This document shows positions 48,820 to 58,992 of a DNA stretch of 64,000 bases, piece by piece. The position numbers and the translations under genes are program-made. Within the stretch, counting starts at the first letter, position 1; each line of letters starts with the position of its first letter. The stretch is from Bradyrhizobium sp. CCGUVB4N (GTDB lineage Bacteria > Pseudomonadota > Alphaproteobacteria > Rhizobiales > Xanthobacteraceae), in the NCBI RefSeq assembly GCF_024199945.1, contig NZ_JANADP010000001.1:7812001-7876000 (forward strand), given 5' to 3'. The notes under the pieces were generated by a model, which worked only from the letters and a program-made list of their open reading frames with translations, was not told where the DNA came from and did not search any database.

Positions 48820-48838
48820 TGCGGAATTTAATTCCGCA
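48820..48838. promoter_or_regulatory. Perfect palindrome between pimF and iclR, probable IclR operator
   Basis: tgcggaatttaattccgca has perfect nine-base arms around one central base. It lies 45 bases from the pimF start codon and 67 from the iclR start. IclR-family proteins bind short inverted repeats in such divergent regions, so autoregulation and control of the operon are likely but inferred. Confidence 0.6.
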
Positions 48839-48904
48839 TCTTGACGGCAGGGTTATTTTGAAGCACGTGGCTTGTCAACGACTCCGCGCAAGAGCAGATC
48901 AGGG

Positions 48905-49771
48905 ATGAAGCGTACAGGAAAGAAGACAGCGACCGATCGGAATTTCGTCGTCGCGCTTTCCCGCGGGCTTGACGTATTGCGAGCATTCCAACCCAGTGAC
49001 GGACTTCTCGGCAATCAGGAGATTGCCTCCCGCACCAACCTGCCGAAGCCGACGGTTTCGCGGCTCACTTATACGCTGACGAAGCTCGGCTATCTGACAC
49101 CGGTTCCCCGTTTCGAGAAGTATCAGCTGGCGCCCGCCGCCATGGCGCTCGGTTACGCCGCGCTCGCCAATCTCGGCGTTCGGCATTTGTCCGAGCCGTT
49201 CCGCGAGGAAATGATGCGCGCCACCGGCGGTGCCGTCGCCATCGGCGGCCGCGACCGTCACAGCATGATCTATTTCGGGCAAAGCCGTGGCAGCGAGACG
49301 GTCGGCGTTCAGCTCGACGTCGGCTCCCGCGTGCCGATCGCAACCAGCGCGATGGGCCGCGCCTACTTCTGGGCGCTCGACGAAGATGGGCGCGCTGAAG
49401 TGACGCGCATCCTGCGCGAACATTACGGCAGCCGCTGGCCGAAGATGCGCGACGGACTGGAACGCTCGGGCGAGACGGTTGCGAAATACGGTTTCGCGAT
49501 GTCCGTCGGCGACTGGCATGACGACATCGGCGCCGCCGGCGTCGCACTCAGGCTCAACGACGGAACCGGTCCTTACGCCTTCAATTGCGGCGCACCGGCA
49601 TTCCGCTTCACGGAAGAACGCTTGATCAACGACATTGGACCGCGACTGCTGGCGATGGTAAGGAACATCGAAGCGGCACTTGGGGGTCTGATGCCGCAAT
49701 CCAAAAAAGAAATCAGCAAAAAGCTGAAATCAGGAGGAAAAGTTGCGCGTGTGGCCGAGGGGTTCAGATAG
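48905..49771 (+). CDS. IclR-family transcriptional regulator
   Basis: From the ATG at 48905 (a TTG 11 codons upstream is possible) the 288-residue protein has an N-terminal winged HTH ('VVALSRGLDVLRAFQ', 'GNQEIASRTNLPKPTVSRLT') and a C-terminal IclR effector domain from about 90 ('DVGSRVPIATSAMGRAYFWA', 'GFAMSVGDWHDDIGAAGVAL'). It probably controls the divergent beta-oxidation operon in response to a CoA or acid intermediate. The plus-strand importer genes begin 66 bases downstream and could be co-transcribed with it. Confidence 0.92.
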   Translation: MKRTGKKTATDRNFVVALSRGLDVLRAFQPSDGLLGNQEIASRTNLPKPTVSRLTYTLTKLGYLTPVPRFEKYQLAPAAMALGYAALANLGVRHLSEPFREEMMRATGGAVAIGGRDRHSMIYFGQSRGSETVGVQLDVGSRVPIATSAMGRAYFWALDEDGRAEVTRILREHYGSRWPKMRDGLERSGETVAKYGFAMSVGDWHDDIGAAGVALRLNDGTGPYAFNCGAPAFRFTEERLINDIGPRLLAMVRNIEAALGGLMPQSKKEISKKLKSGGKVARVAEGFR

Positions 49772-49837
49772 CCTTTGTCATCATCGGGAGCGGTTCGCAT
49801 CGCCCTGTCGCCCACTGATTAGTGTGGGCGAGACGAC

Positions 49838-50631
<794 letters not shown>

Positions 50632-50635
<4 letters not shown>

Positions 50636-51345
50636 CGACGCTGCTCAACGTCAAGGACCTGCGCGCCTATTACGGCCAGGTCCAGGCGCTCCACGGCCTC
50701 TCCTTCTCGCTCAACGAGGGTTCGCTGACGACGCTGCTCGGCGCCAACGGCGCCGGCAAGACCACGACGCTGCGCGCGATCTGCAACATGGTGCGCTCCA
50801 CCGGCGGCATCGAATTCGACGGCAAGCCGCTGAACAACAAATCGACCGAGAGCATCGTGCGGTTCGGCATCGCCCATGTGCCGCAGGGCCGCGGCACCTT
50901 CACCACCATGACGGTGGAGGAAAACCTCCAGCTCGGTGCCATCACCCGCAAGGACAATGCCGGCATCGTCTCCGACATCGAGCGCATGTATGCGCATTTC
51001 CCGGTGCTGAAGCAGCGGCATACCCAGCAGGCCGGCACGCTCTCCGGCGGCGAGCAGCAGATGCTCGCGGTCGCGCGCGCGCTGATGCTGCGACCGCGGC
51101 TGATGCTGCTCGACGAGCCGTCCTTCGGCCTTGCGCCGCTCGTCGTGCGCGACCTGTTCGGCATCCTCGGCAAGATCAACCGCGAGGACAAGGTGTCGAT
51201 CCTGGTGGTCGAGCAGAACGCCCAGCTCGCGCTCGAGCTCGCCGACCAGGCCTATGTGATCGAGACCGGCCGTATCGTGATGTCGGGCAATGCCAAGGAC
51301 ATCGCGAACAACGAAGAAATCCGCAAATCCTATCTGGGTTACTGA
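50632..51345 (+). CDS. livF: LIV-type ABC transporter ATP-binding protein (LivF)
   Basis: The 237-residue ATPase has Walker A 'GANGAGKT' (Lys43), 'HVPQGRGTFTTMTVEENL', a canonical signature 'LSGGEQQMLAVARAL', Walker B 'LMLLDEPSFGL' and 'LVVEQNAQLAL'. The start overlaps livG by ATGA, so the two ATPases are translationally coupled and made in equal amounts. It precedes the livH permease by 12 bases. Confidence 0.93.
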
Positions 51346-51357
51346 GGAGCCGGCACA

Positions 51358-52236
51358 ATGGAACTGTTTACCAACCAGGTCCTGGCCGGGATCGCCACGG
51401 GCGCCATCTACGCCTGCATGGCGCTCGCGGTGGTCATGATCTACCAGGCGATCGACCATCTCAACTTCGCGCAAGGCGAGATGGCGATGTTCTCGACCTT
51501 CATCTCCTGGCAGCTGATGCAGTGGGGGTTATCCTATTGGGTCGCCTTCCTGATCACGCTGGCGTTCTCGTTCGTCGCCGGCATCGCGATCGAGCGCATC
51601 CTGTTCAAGCCGCTTGCGAAGGCGCCGGTGTTGACCAACGTCGCGGGCTTCATCGCGCTGTTTGCGATCATCAACTCGTCGGCCGGCCTGATCTGGGACT
51701 TCACCATCAAGCAATATCCGACGCCGTTCGGCTCCGCGCCGTTCCTCGGCAGCCAGCTGATCTCGACCCACCAGGCCGGCATGATCGGCGTCACCGTGCT
51801 GCTGCTGCTCGGCCTCTATTTCTTCTTCCAGTACACCCGCATCGGTCTTGCGATGCGCGCGGCCGCCTCCGTGCCTGAATCGGCCCGCCTGGTCGGCATC
51901 AACACGAGCTGGATGATTGCGCTGGGCTGGGGCATGGCGACCGCGATCGGCGCGATCGCCGGCATGCTGATTGCGCCGGTGGTGTTCCTCGAGCCCAACA
52001 TGATGGGCGGCGTGCTGATCTACGGCTTTGCCGCAGCCGTGCTCGGCGGTCTCACCAGCCCGTTCGGCGCCGTGGTCGGCGGCTTCCTGGTCGGCATCTT
52101 CGAGAACCTTGCGGGCACCTACATCCCCGGCGTCGGCAACGAGCTGAAACTCCCGATCGCGCTCGCGCTGATCATCTCCGTCCTGGTCGTCAAACCCGCT
52201 GGTCTGTTCGGCCGGCACATCGTCAAGCGAGTTTGA
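51358..52236 (+). CDS. livH: LIV-type ABC transporter permease (LivH)
   Basis: The 292-residue protein has about eight membrane segments and the LivH pattern 'GIATGAIYACMALAVVMIYQ', 'LNFAQGEMAMFSTF', 'TRIGLAMRAAASVPESARLV' (cytoplasmic EAA-like loop), and 'GGVLIYGFAAAVLGGLTSPF'. It forms half of the import channel. It lies between livF and livM with short gaps. Substrate class cannot be read from the permease. Confidence 0.93.
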   Translation: MELFTNQVLAGIATGAIYACMALAVVMIYQAIDHLNFAQGEMAMFSTFISWQLMQWGLSYWVAFLITLAFSFVAGIAIERILFKPLAKAPVLTNVAGFIALFAIINSSAGLIWDFTIKQYPTPFGSAPFLGSQLISTHQAGMIGVTVLLLLGLYFFFQYTRIGLAMRAAASVPESARLVGINTSWMIALGWGMATAIGAIAGMLIAPVVFLEPNMMGGVLIYGFAAAVLGGLTSPFGAVVGGFLVGIFENLAGTYIPGVGNELKLPIALALIISVLVVKPAGLFGRHIVKRV

Positions 52237-52238
52237 TC

Positions 52239-53258
52239 ATGAGCGCAGCAGAAGAAGTCGTCGCCGAAGGCCACGAAGCGGTCGAAGCCGTTCCGAAGCG
52301 GGCCATGACGCTGGGCACAGGCACCTCGGTGGTGGTGCTGTTGCTTCTCATCGCCGTCCCCTTGTTCGCGAAGAACTTCGTGATCTTCCAGCTGACCCAG
52401 CTGCTGTATCTGGGCCTCGCCGTGCTGGCGCTGAACATCCTGACCGGCGGAAGCGGACAGTTCTCGCTCGGCCAGAGCGCGTTCTACGCCATCGGCGCCT
52501 ATGTCACCGCCGTCATGATGGAGCAGTTCAACGTCCCCTACTTCCTCTGCCTGCCGGTCGCGGCCGCGCTCTGCTTCGGCGCGGGCTTCCTGTTCGGCCA
52601 GCCGGCGCTGCGGCTCTCCGGCGTCTATCTTGCGCTTGCGACCTTCGCGCTCGCCACCGCGATGCCGCAGCTGCTGAAGCTGAACTTCCTCGAGCACTGG
52701 ACCGGCGGCGTGCAGGGTCTCGTCGTCACCAAGCCCGACGCGCCGTTCGGCCTGCCGATGTCGCAGGACATGTGGCTGTATTATTTCACGCTCGTCGTCG
52801 TGCTCGCGATCTACATCTTCGCGGTCAATCTGCTGCGCTCGCGCTCGGGCCGCGCCTTCATGGCGATCCGCGACAACGAGATCGCGGCCTCCGCCATGGG
52901 CGTCAACGTCGCGCTGTACAAGACGCTCGCTTTCGGCGTCTCCGCGGCCATCACCGGCGTTGCCGGCGGCCTGAGCGCCATCGCGGTGCAGTTCGTCGCG
53001 CCCGACAGCTTCACCATCACGCTGGCGATCCAGCTGTTCCTCGGCATGGTCGTCGGCGGCGTCGGCTGGCTGCCCGGCTCGATCGTCGGCGCCGCCTTCA
53101 TCATCTTCGTGCCGAACATCGCCGAGGGCATTTCCAAGGGCCTCTCGGGCGCCGTGTTCGGCGTGCTGCTGTTCCTCGTCATCTACCTGGTGCCGCATGG
53201 CGCAAGGCAAGTCGCGATCCTGGGCCAGCAACTCGCCGGGCGGCTCAGAAGAAACTGA
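52239..53258 (+). CDS. livM: LIV-type ABC transporter permease (LivM)
   Basis: The 339-residue permease starts 2 bases after livH. It has a short cytoplasmic N terminus rich in Glu/Val, then LivM-type membrane segments with 'LNILTGGSGQFSLGQSAFYA', 'RSGRAFMAIRDNEIAASAMG' (coupling loop) and 'LAIQLFLGMVVGGVGWLPGS'. It completes the channel with LivH. Three binding-protein genes follow on the same strand. Confidence 0.93.
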   Translation: MSAAEEVVAEGHEAVEAVPKRAMTLGTGTSVVVLLLLIAVPLFAKNFVIFQLTQLLYLGLAVLALNILTGGSGQFSLGQSAFYAIGAYVTAVMMEQFNVPYFLCLPVAAALCFGAGFLFGQPALRLSGVYLALATFALATAMPQLLKLNFLEHWTGGVQGLVVTKPDAPFGLPMSQDMWLYYFTLVVVLAIYIFAVNLLRSRSGRAFMAIRDNEIAASAMGVNVALYKTLAFGVSAAITGVAGGLSAIAVQFVAPDSFTITLAIQLFLGMVVGGVGWLPGSIVGAAFIIFVPNIAEGISKGLSGAVFGVLLFLVIYLVPHGARQVAILGQQLAGRLRRN

Positions 53259-53297
53259 AACTTCGACAAGACTGTTTGTTTAACCAAGGAGACCCAA

Positions 53298-54527
53298 TTG
53301 CTTTTCGGAAGAACACTGCGAACCGCAGCGCTCGCGACTGCGGTCGCAACCCTCGCCTCCAGCGCAGCCCTCGCCCAGAAGAAATACGACACCGGCGCGT
53401 CCGATACCGAGATCAAGATCGGCAACATCATGCCGTACAGCGGTCCGGCCTCGGCCTATGGCATCATCGGCAAGACCGAAGAAGCCTATTTCAAGATGAT
53501 CAATGACAAGGGCGGCATCAACGGCCGCAAGATCGTCTACGTCACCTATGACGATGGCTACTCGCCGCCGAAAGCAGTCGAACAGGTCCGCAAGCTGGTC
53601 GAGAGCGACGAAGTGCTCGCCGTGTTCAACCCGCTCGGCACGCCCTCGAACACCGCGATCCAGAAATACCTCAACGCCAAGAAGATCCCGCAGCTGTTCG
53701 TCGCCACCGGCGCGACCAAGTGGAACGATCCGAAGAACTTCCCCTGGACCATGGGCTGGCAGCCCTCCTACCAGAGCGAAGCGCAGATCTATGCGAAGTG
53801 GCTGATGAAGGAGAAGCCCGACGCCAAGGTCGCGATCCTTTATCAGAACGACGATTTCGGCAAAGACTACCTCAAGGGCACCAAGGACGGTTTTGGCGCC
53901 AAGGCGTCGTCCGCGATCATCCTGGAAGAGAGCTATGAGGTCTCCGAGCCGTCGATCGACGGCCACATCGTCAAGATCAAGGCCGCCAATCCGGACGTGC
54001 TGCTGATCTACACGACGCCGAAGTTCGGCGCCCAGACCATCAAGAAGACCGCCGAGCTCGGCTGGAAGCCGCTGCAGATCATCACCAACGTGTCGGCCTC
54101 GGTCGGCAGCGTGATGAAGCCGGCCGGCTTCGAGGCCGCGCAGGGCGTGCTGTCGGCGGCCTATGCCAAGGACGGCGCCGACCCGCGCTGGAACGACGAT
54201 GCCGAGATGAAGAAGTGGGTCGAGTTCCTCGACAAGTACATGCCCGGCGCCGACAAGACCGACTCCAGCGTCGTCTACGGCTACGGCGCCGCGCAGACGC
54301 TGGTCAAGGCGCTGGAACAGTGCGGCGACGATCTCACCCGCGCAAACCTGATGAAGCAGGCGGCGAGCCTCAAGGATTTCACGCCGGACACCCTGCTGCC
54401 CGGCGTCAAGATCAACACCGGACCGAACGACTTCGCCCCGATCAGCCAGCTGCAGATGCAGCGGTTCAAGGGCGAGAAATGGGAACCGTTCGGCGATATC
54501 CTGAGCGGCGACATCGCTCCCGAGTGA
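53298..54527 (+). CDS. LIV-type periplasmic binding protein, tandem copy 1
   Basis: The 409-residue protein starts at a TTG (53298) with AAGGAG eight bases upstream. A signal peptide ends at 'SAALAQ', then the type I periplasmic binding fold begins ('TEIKIGNIMPYSGPASAYGI', 'GGINGRKIVYVTYDDGY', 'FVATGATKWNDPKNFPWTMG'). It would pick up the solute for LivHMGF. It is followed by a strong intrinsic terminator and by two close paralogs, which share most of these motifs. The ligand is unknown; the neighbouring acyl-CoA genes point to carboxylic acids rather than amino acids. Confidence 0.92.
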   Translation: MLFGRTLRTAALATAVATLASSAALAQKKYDTGASDTEIKIGNIMPYSGPASAYGIIGKTEEAYFKMINDKGGINGRKIVYVTYDDGYSPPKAVEQVRKLVESDEVLAVFNPLGTPSNTAIQKYLNAKKIPQLFVATGATKWNDPKNFPWTMGWQPSYQSEAQIYAKWLMKEKPDAKVAILYQNDDFGKDYLKGTKDGFGAKASSAIILEESYEVSEPSIDGHIVKIKAANPDVLLIYTTPKFGAQTIKKTAELGWKPLQIITNVSASVGSVMKPAGFEAAQGVLSAAYAKDGADPRWNDDAEMKKWVEFLDKYMPGADKTDSSVVYGYGAAQTLVKALEQCGDDLTRANLMKQAASLKDFTPDTLLPGVKINTGPNDFAPISQLQMQRFKGEKWEPFGDILSGDIAPE

Positions 54528-54553
54528 CACGCTGACGCTGGAGTCCAAGGTCG

Positions 54554-54586
54554 AAAAGCCCCCGCGAGCAATCGCGGGGGCTTTTT
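54554..54586 (+). terminator. Intrinsic terminator after binding-protein copy 1
   Basis: aaaagcccccgcga and tcgcgggggcttttt form a stem of about 13 pairs with a four-base loop, ending in a T run. It starts 26 bases after the stop codon. Confidence 0.9.
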
Positions 54587-54643
54587 GTTGACGTCGTGCA
54601 TCAATCTTGTTCAATGCGGCGCCGATCCAGGTGAGGTGGGAGA

Positions 54644-55870
54644 ATGATGTCTGCCGTTCGATTTCAGGTTGTGGTGATTTCGGCCGCATTTGCATTGTGC
54701 ACTGCGATGAATCCCGCACTGGCACAGAAGTCCTACGACAGCGGCGCTTCCGATACCGAGATCAAGATCGGCAACATCATGCCCTATAGCGGCCCGGCCT
54801 CGGCCTACGCCGTGATCGGCAAGGCCGAGGAAGCCTATTTCAACAAGGTCAATAGCGAGGGCGGCGTCAACGGCCGCAAGATCAAGTTCATCTCGTATGA
54901 CGATGCTTATTCGCCGCCGAAGACGGTGGAACAGGCCCGCAAGCTGGTCGAAAGCGACAACGTGCTCTTGATCTTCGGCTCGCTCGGCACCTCGACCAAC
55001 GGCGCGATCCGCAAATACATGAACGAGAAGAAGGTGCCGCAATTGTTCGTGGCGAGCGGCGCTTCGAAGTGGAACGATCCGAAGAACTTCCCGTGGACCA
55101 TGGGCTGGCAGCCGAGCTACGCCAGCGAAGCCAGGATCTACGCCAAGTACATCATGAAGGAGAAGCCGGACGGAAAGATCGGCGTGCTCTACCAGAACGA
55201 CGATTTCGGCAAGGACTATCTGAAGGGGCTGAAGGACGGGCTCGGCGCCAAGGCCGCGATGATCGTGATGGAGGAGCCGTACGACACCTCGGAGCCCGCG
55301 ATCGACGAGCACGTCGTGAAGCTGAAGGCCGCCGGCGCGGACGTCTTCATCAGCATCACCACGCCGAAATTCGCGGCGCAGGCGATCAAGAAGGCGGCCG
55401 AGATCAACTGGCACCCGATGCACATCATCTCCAACGTCTCGGCATCGGTCGGCGGCGTGATCGAGCCGGCAGGCTTCGAGATCTCGCAAGGCATCCTGTC
55501 GGCGAGCTACACCAAGGACGGCTCCGATCCGCAATGGAATGCCGACGAGGGCATGAAGCGGTTTTATAACTTCGTCACGCAGTTCAATCCGAAGGCCAAC
55601 AAGCTCGATGCCGGCGTGGTGTTCGGCTATGCCGCCGCCCAGACCATGGTGAAGGTGCTGCAGATGTGCGGCGACAATCTGACCCGCGACAACATCATGA
55701 AGCAGGCGGCGAGCATGAAGGATTTCGAGCCGGACACGCTGCTGCCCGGCATCAAGATCAACACCTCGCCCGATAATTTCGCGCCGATCGAGCAGCTCCA
55801 GATGATGCGGTTCAAGGGCAAGACCTGGGAATTGTTCGGCGAAATCATCTCAAGTGACCTCGGTCACTGA
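54644..55870 (+). CDS. LIV-type periplasmic binding protein, tandem copy 2
   Basis: The 408-residue protein starts at 54644 (or the adjacent ATG at 54647) behind GGTGGGAG. A signal peptide ends at 'NPALAQ'; the mature part begins 'KSYDSGASDTEIKIGNIMPY' and keeps the family motifs, with differences such as 'YAVIGKAEEAYFNKVNSEGG'. Since the previous gene ends in a terminator, this gene needs read-through or its own promoter in 54587-54643. Sequence divergence from copies 1 and 3 suggests a different ligand preference. Confidence 0.92.
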   Translation: MMSAVRFQVVVISAAFALCTAMNPALAQKSYDSGASDTEIKIGNIMPYSGPASAYAVIGKAEEAYFNKVNSEGGVNGRKIKFISYDDAYSPPKTVEQARKLVESDNVLLIFGSLGTSTNGAIRKYMNEKKVPQLFVASGASKWNDPKNFPWTMGWQPSYASEARIYAKYIMKEKPDGKIGVLYQNDDFGKDYLKGLKDGLGAKAAMIVMEEPYDTSEPAIDEHVVKLKAAGADVFISITTPKFAAQAIKKAAEINWHPMHIISNVSASVGGVIEPAGFEISQGILSASYTKDGSDPQWNADEGMKRFYNFVTQFNPKANKLDAGVVFGYAAAQTMVKVLQMCGDNLTRDNIMKQAASMKDFEPDTLLPGIKINTSPDNFAPIEQLQMMRFKGKTWELFGEIISSDLGH

Positions 55871-55962
55871 CCGCAACCCAGAATAGCCTGGCGCCATCCA
55901 AGCAACTCAAGGCAGCCTCACCTTCTCGCAATTGCACAGGCGCTTCTGACTACTAAAGACGC

Positions 55963-55991
55963 AGCCCCTGCGACGTTGTCGCGGGGGCTTT
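55963..55991 (+). terminator. Intrinsic terminator after binding-protein copy 2
   Basis: agcccctgcgac and gtcgcgggggct form the stem around a two- to four-base loop, followed by ttctgttg. It closely resembles the terminators after copies 1 and 3. Confidence 0.85.
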
Positions 55992-56098
55992 CTGTTGAAG
56001 GCCCAGGGCAAATCGTATTGAATTGCGGCTGCGTCCGCCAAAAACAATCAAGGCAAGAAAAGGAGCGCACACACACCAAGAAAAATAGGGAGATTGGA

Positions 56099-57328
56099 AT
56101 GCCCGCTATCACCGGCAAGCTTGCGGCCGCGTCACTGGCGCTCGCGCTCATTGCAGCCGCGACCTCCACCGCATCGGCCCAGAAGAAATACGATACCGGC
56201 GCGACCGATACCGAGATCAAGATCGGCAACATCATGCCCTACAGCGGACCGGCCTCCGCCTACGGCATCATCGGGCGGACCGAAGCCGCCTATTTCAAGA
56301 AGATCAACGACGAAGGCGGCATCAACGGCCGCAAGATCAACTACGTCTCCTATGACGACGCCTACTCGCCGCCGAAGACGGTCGAGCAGGCGCGCAAGCT
56401 GGTCGAGAGCGACGAGGTGCTCTTCATCTTCAACTCGCTCGGCACGCCGTCGAACTCGGCGATCCACAAATACATGAACACGAAGAAAGTGCCGCAGCTG
56501 TTCGTCGCCACCGGCGCCACCAAGTGGAACGATCCGCAGAACTTCCCGTGGACGATGGGCTGGCAGCCCAATTACCAGAGCGAAACGCAGATCTATGCCA
56601 AGTGGCTTCTGAAGAACAAGCCCGACGCCAAGATCGCGGTGCTCTACCAGAACGACGATTACGGCAAGGACTATCTCAAGGGCCTGAAGGACGGACTTGG
56701 CGCCAAGGCCGCTTCGATGATCCTCATGGAGGAGAGCTATGAGACCTCCGAGCCGACCATCGACAGCCACATCGTCAAGCTGCGGTCGACCGGCGCCGAC
56801 GTCTTCATGAACATCACGACGCCGAAATTCGCCGCACAGGCGATCAAGAAGGTCGCCGAGATCGGCTGGAAGCCTCTGCACTTCCTCAACAACGTCTCGG
56901 CTTCCGTCGGCAGCGTGATGAAGCCCGCCGGTTACGAGAACGGCCAGGACATCATCTCGGCCGACTATCTCAAGGACGTGTCGGATCCGGAATGGAACAA
57001 CGATCCCGGCATGAAGGAATTTCTGGCCTTCATGGGCAAGTACTTCCCCGAGGGCGACAAGCTCGACAAGGGCACCATCGTCGGCTTCGCGGTGGCGCAG
57101 ACGCTGGTCCAGGTGCTGAAGCAGTGCGGCGATGATCTCACGCGCGAGAACATCATGAAGCAGGCGGCGAGCCTGAAGGACTTCCGCACCGAGGCGCTGC
57201 TGCCAGGCATCAAGATCAACACCGGGCCGAACGACTTTGCGCCGATCAGCCAGCTCCAGCTCGAGAAGTTCAAGGGCGAGAAATGGGAACTGTTCGGCGA
57301 CGTCATCAGCGCCGACGCCGGCGGCTGA
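56099..57328 (+). CDS. LIV-type periplasmic binding protein, tandem copy 3
   Basis: The ATG at 56099 follows AGGGAGA; a longer frame from 55976 runs through the terminator region and is rejected. The 409-residue protein has a signal ending 'STASAQ', then 'KKYDTGATDTEIKIGNIMPY'. It is closest in wording to copy 1 ('SAYGIIGRTEAAYFKKINDE'). It has its own upstream region of about 105 bases after the terminator of copy 2 and its own terminator, so it is probably a separate transcript. The three copies give one importer several ligand receptors. Confidence 0.92.
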   Translation: MPAITGKLAAASLALALIAAATSTASAQKKYDTGATDTEIKIGNIMPYSGPASAYGIIGRTEAAYFKKINDEGGINGRKINYVSYDDAYSPPKTVEQARKLVESDEVLFIFNSLGTPSNSAIHKYMNTKKVPQLFVATGATKWNDPQNFPWTMGWQPNYQSETQIYAKWLLKNKPDAKIAVLYQNDDYGKDYLKGLKDGLGAKAASMILMEESYETSEPTIDSHIVKLRSTGADVFMNITTPKFAAQAIKKVAEIGWKPLHFLNNVSASVGSVMKPAGYENGQDIISADYLKDVSDPEWNNDPGMKEFLAFMGKYFPEGDKLDKGTIVGFAVAQTLVQVLKQCGDDLTRENIMKQAASLKDFRTEALLPGIKINTGPNDFAPISQLQLEKFKGEKWELFGDVISADAGG

Positions 57329-57353
57329 CCCGTCGTTCCCTGCGACGATATCA

Positions 57354-57385
57354 GGCCCCCTGCGAGATGATCGCAGGGGGTTTTT
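57354..57385 (+). terminator. Intrinsic terminator after binding-protein copy 3
   Basis: ccccctgcga and tcgcaggggg pair around a four-base loop, followed by a run of five T. It starts about 25 bases after the stop. Confidence 0.88.
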
Positions 57386-57532
57386 GCTGTGCGCCGATTA
57401 TGATCACGCGATTGCACAATCGAATGATAGTAAAGCCTGCTTACCCTTTGGCGCCCGATGCGCTAGGCAGGGGCATGGCGACGTTCTCGCCACAGCTCTA
57501 GTCTGCTCACGAGTTTGCTGAAGGCCCTCGTC

Positions 57533-58816
57533 ATGACCGACCGACGCCCCCTGCTCCGCGCGCTCTACGACGCCGCTGTTGCCGCCGCCCATCCGAACAC
57601 GATCCTGGCGCCGCATCTGCGCCCCGCGCCCAGGGGCCGCGTGATCTGCCTCGCCGCCGGCAAGGGCGCCGCCGCGATGGCCGCGGCTGCGGAGCGGCAT
57701 TATCTCGACACGCTCGCGCTCGCGCCGGAGCGGCTCATCGGCATCGCCACCACGCGCCACGGCTACGGCGTGCCGACGCGCCGCATCCGCGTCGTCGAGG
57801 CCGGCCATCCCGTGCCGGATGAGGCTGGCCTCAAGGGCGCCGCCGACACGCTCGCGCTCGCGGGCGAAGCCGGACCGGACGACCTGCTGCTGGTGCTGCT
57901 CACCGGCGGCGGCTCGGCGAACTGGATCGCGCCGGTGGATGGCATCAGCTTTGCCCAGAAGCAGGCGGTCAACAAGGCGCTCTTGCGTTCGGGCGCGCCG
58001 ATCGGCGAGATGAACGTCGTCAGAAAACATCTCTCGCGCATCAAGGGCGGGCGACTGGCGCGCGCGGGCCGGAACGCCGCCGAGATCGTGACGCTCGCGA
58101 TCTCCGACGTGCCGCATGACGATCCCTCCGCGATCGCCTCCGGCCCGACCGTCCCCGATCCGACCACGCTGGCAGATGCGCGCGCGATCGTCGCGAAGTA
58201 CAAGCTCGCCATCGACGATGCCGTGCGCCGCGCGCTCGACGATCCCGCCAATGAAAGTGCCAAGCCGGGCGATGCCGCCTTTGCGCGCGCGCATTTCGAG
58301 TTGATCGCGCGTCCCAAGCAATCGCTCGACGCCGCGGTGAAGCGCGCGAAAGACGCCGGCTACGAGACCATCGATCTCGGCGCCGATCTCGAGGGCGAGG
58401 CGCGCGACGTCGCGGCCGATCACGCCAGGCTGGCGTTGCAGGCTCGCGCGCAAGGCAAGCGCGTCGCGGTCCTCTCCGGCGGCGAGTTGACCGTGACCGT
58501 GCGCGGCCAGGGGCGCGGTGGCCCTAACCAGGAATATGCGCTGGCGCTGGCTTCGCTCTTGAAAGACACACCTGACATCTCGGCACTCGCCGGTGACACC
58601 GACGGCGCCGACGGCGGCGCCGGCCACCCCACCGATCCCGCCGGCGCGCTGATCGATGCAGCGACATTTGCGAAGATGAAGGCGCTGGCGCTTCAGCCGC
58701 AGGCGTATCTCGACAACAACGACGCGACCACGTTCTTCGAGGCGACGGGGGATTTGTTGCAGCCGGGACCGACGCTAACCAACGTGAACGATATTCGCGT
58801 GATTTTGGTGGATTGA
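57533..58816 (+). CDS. Glycerate 2-kinase-type protein (DUF4147/MOFRL)
   Basis: From the ATG at 57533 the 427-residue protein has the N-terminal DUF4147 domain ('VICLAAGKGAAAMAAAAE', 'VEAGHPVPDEAGLKGA', 'LLVLLTGGGSANW', 'NVVRKHLSRIKGGRLA') and the C-terminal MOFRL domain ('VAVLSGGELTVTVRGQGRGG', 'LAGDTDGADGGAGHPTDP'). Family members phosphorylate D-glycerate at C2; some are annotated as hydroxypyruvate reductases (TtuD). It lies between the two LIV importers, and a role in the same pathway is not evident. Confidence 0.9.
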   Translation: MTDRRPLLRALYDAAVAAAHPNTILAPHLRPAPRGRVICLAAGKGAAAMAAAAERHYLDTLALAPERLIGIATTRHGYGVPTRRIRVVEAGHPVPDEAGLKGAADTLALAGEAGPDDLLLVLLTGGGSANWIAPVDGISFAQKQAVNKALLRSGAPIGEMNVVRKHLSRIKGGRLARAGRNAAEIVTLAISDVPHDDPSAIASGPTVPDPTTLADARAIVAKYKLAIDDAVRRALDDPANESAKPGDAAFARAHFELIARPKQSLDAAVKRAKDAGYETIDLGADLEGEARDVAADHARLALQARAQGKRVAVLSGGELTVTVRGQGRGGPNQEYALALASLLKDTPDISALAGDTDGADGGAGHPTDPAGALIDAATFAKMKALALQPQAYLDNNDATTFFEATGDLLQPGPTLTNVNDIRVILVD

Positions 58817-58824
58817 GGTCGCGC

Positions 58825-58990
58825 TTACCCTCCCCTGGAGGGGGGGGGGTCGGCTCGCAATCGAGCACAGCGAGATGCGAGACGGGGTGGGGTGACGGTC
58901 TCTCCGCATCCAACGGCGCCCAAGTGGAGAGATCACCCCACCCCGCTCGCGCTTCGCGCGATCGACCCTCCCCCTCCAGGGGAGGGTAAG
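58825..58990. repeat. Palindromic repeat family D, copy 3
   Basis: ttaccctcccctggagg and cctccaggggagggtaa are exact complements. Inside are ggggtggggtgacggtctct and agagatcaccccacccc. It fills the gap between convergent glycerate-kinase-type and marR genes and ends two bases before the marR stop. Its left arm has an extended G run (ten G near 58839-58848). Confidence 0.87.
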
Positions 58991-58992
58991 AG

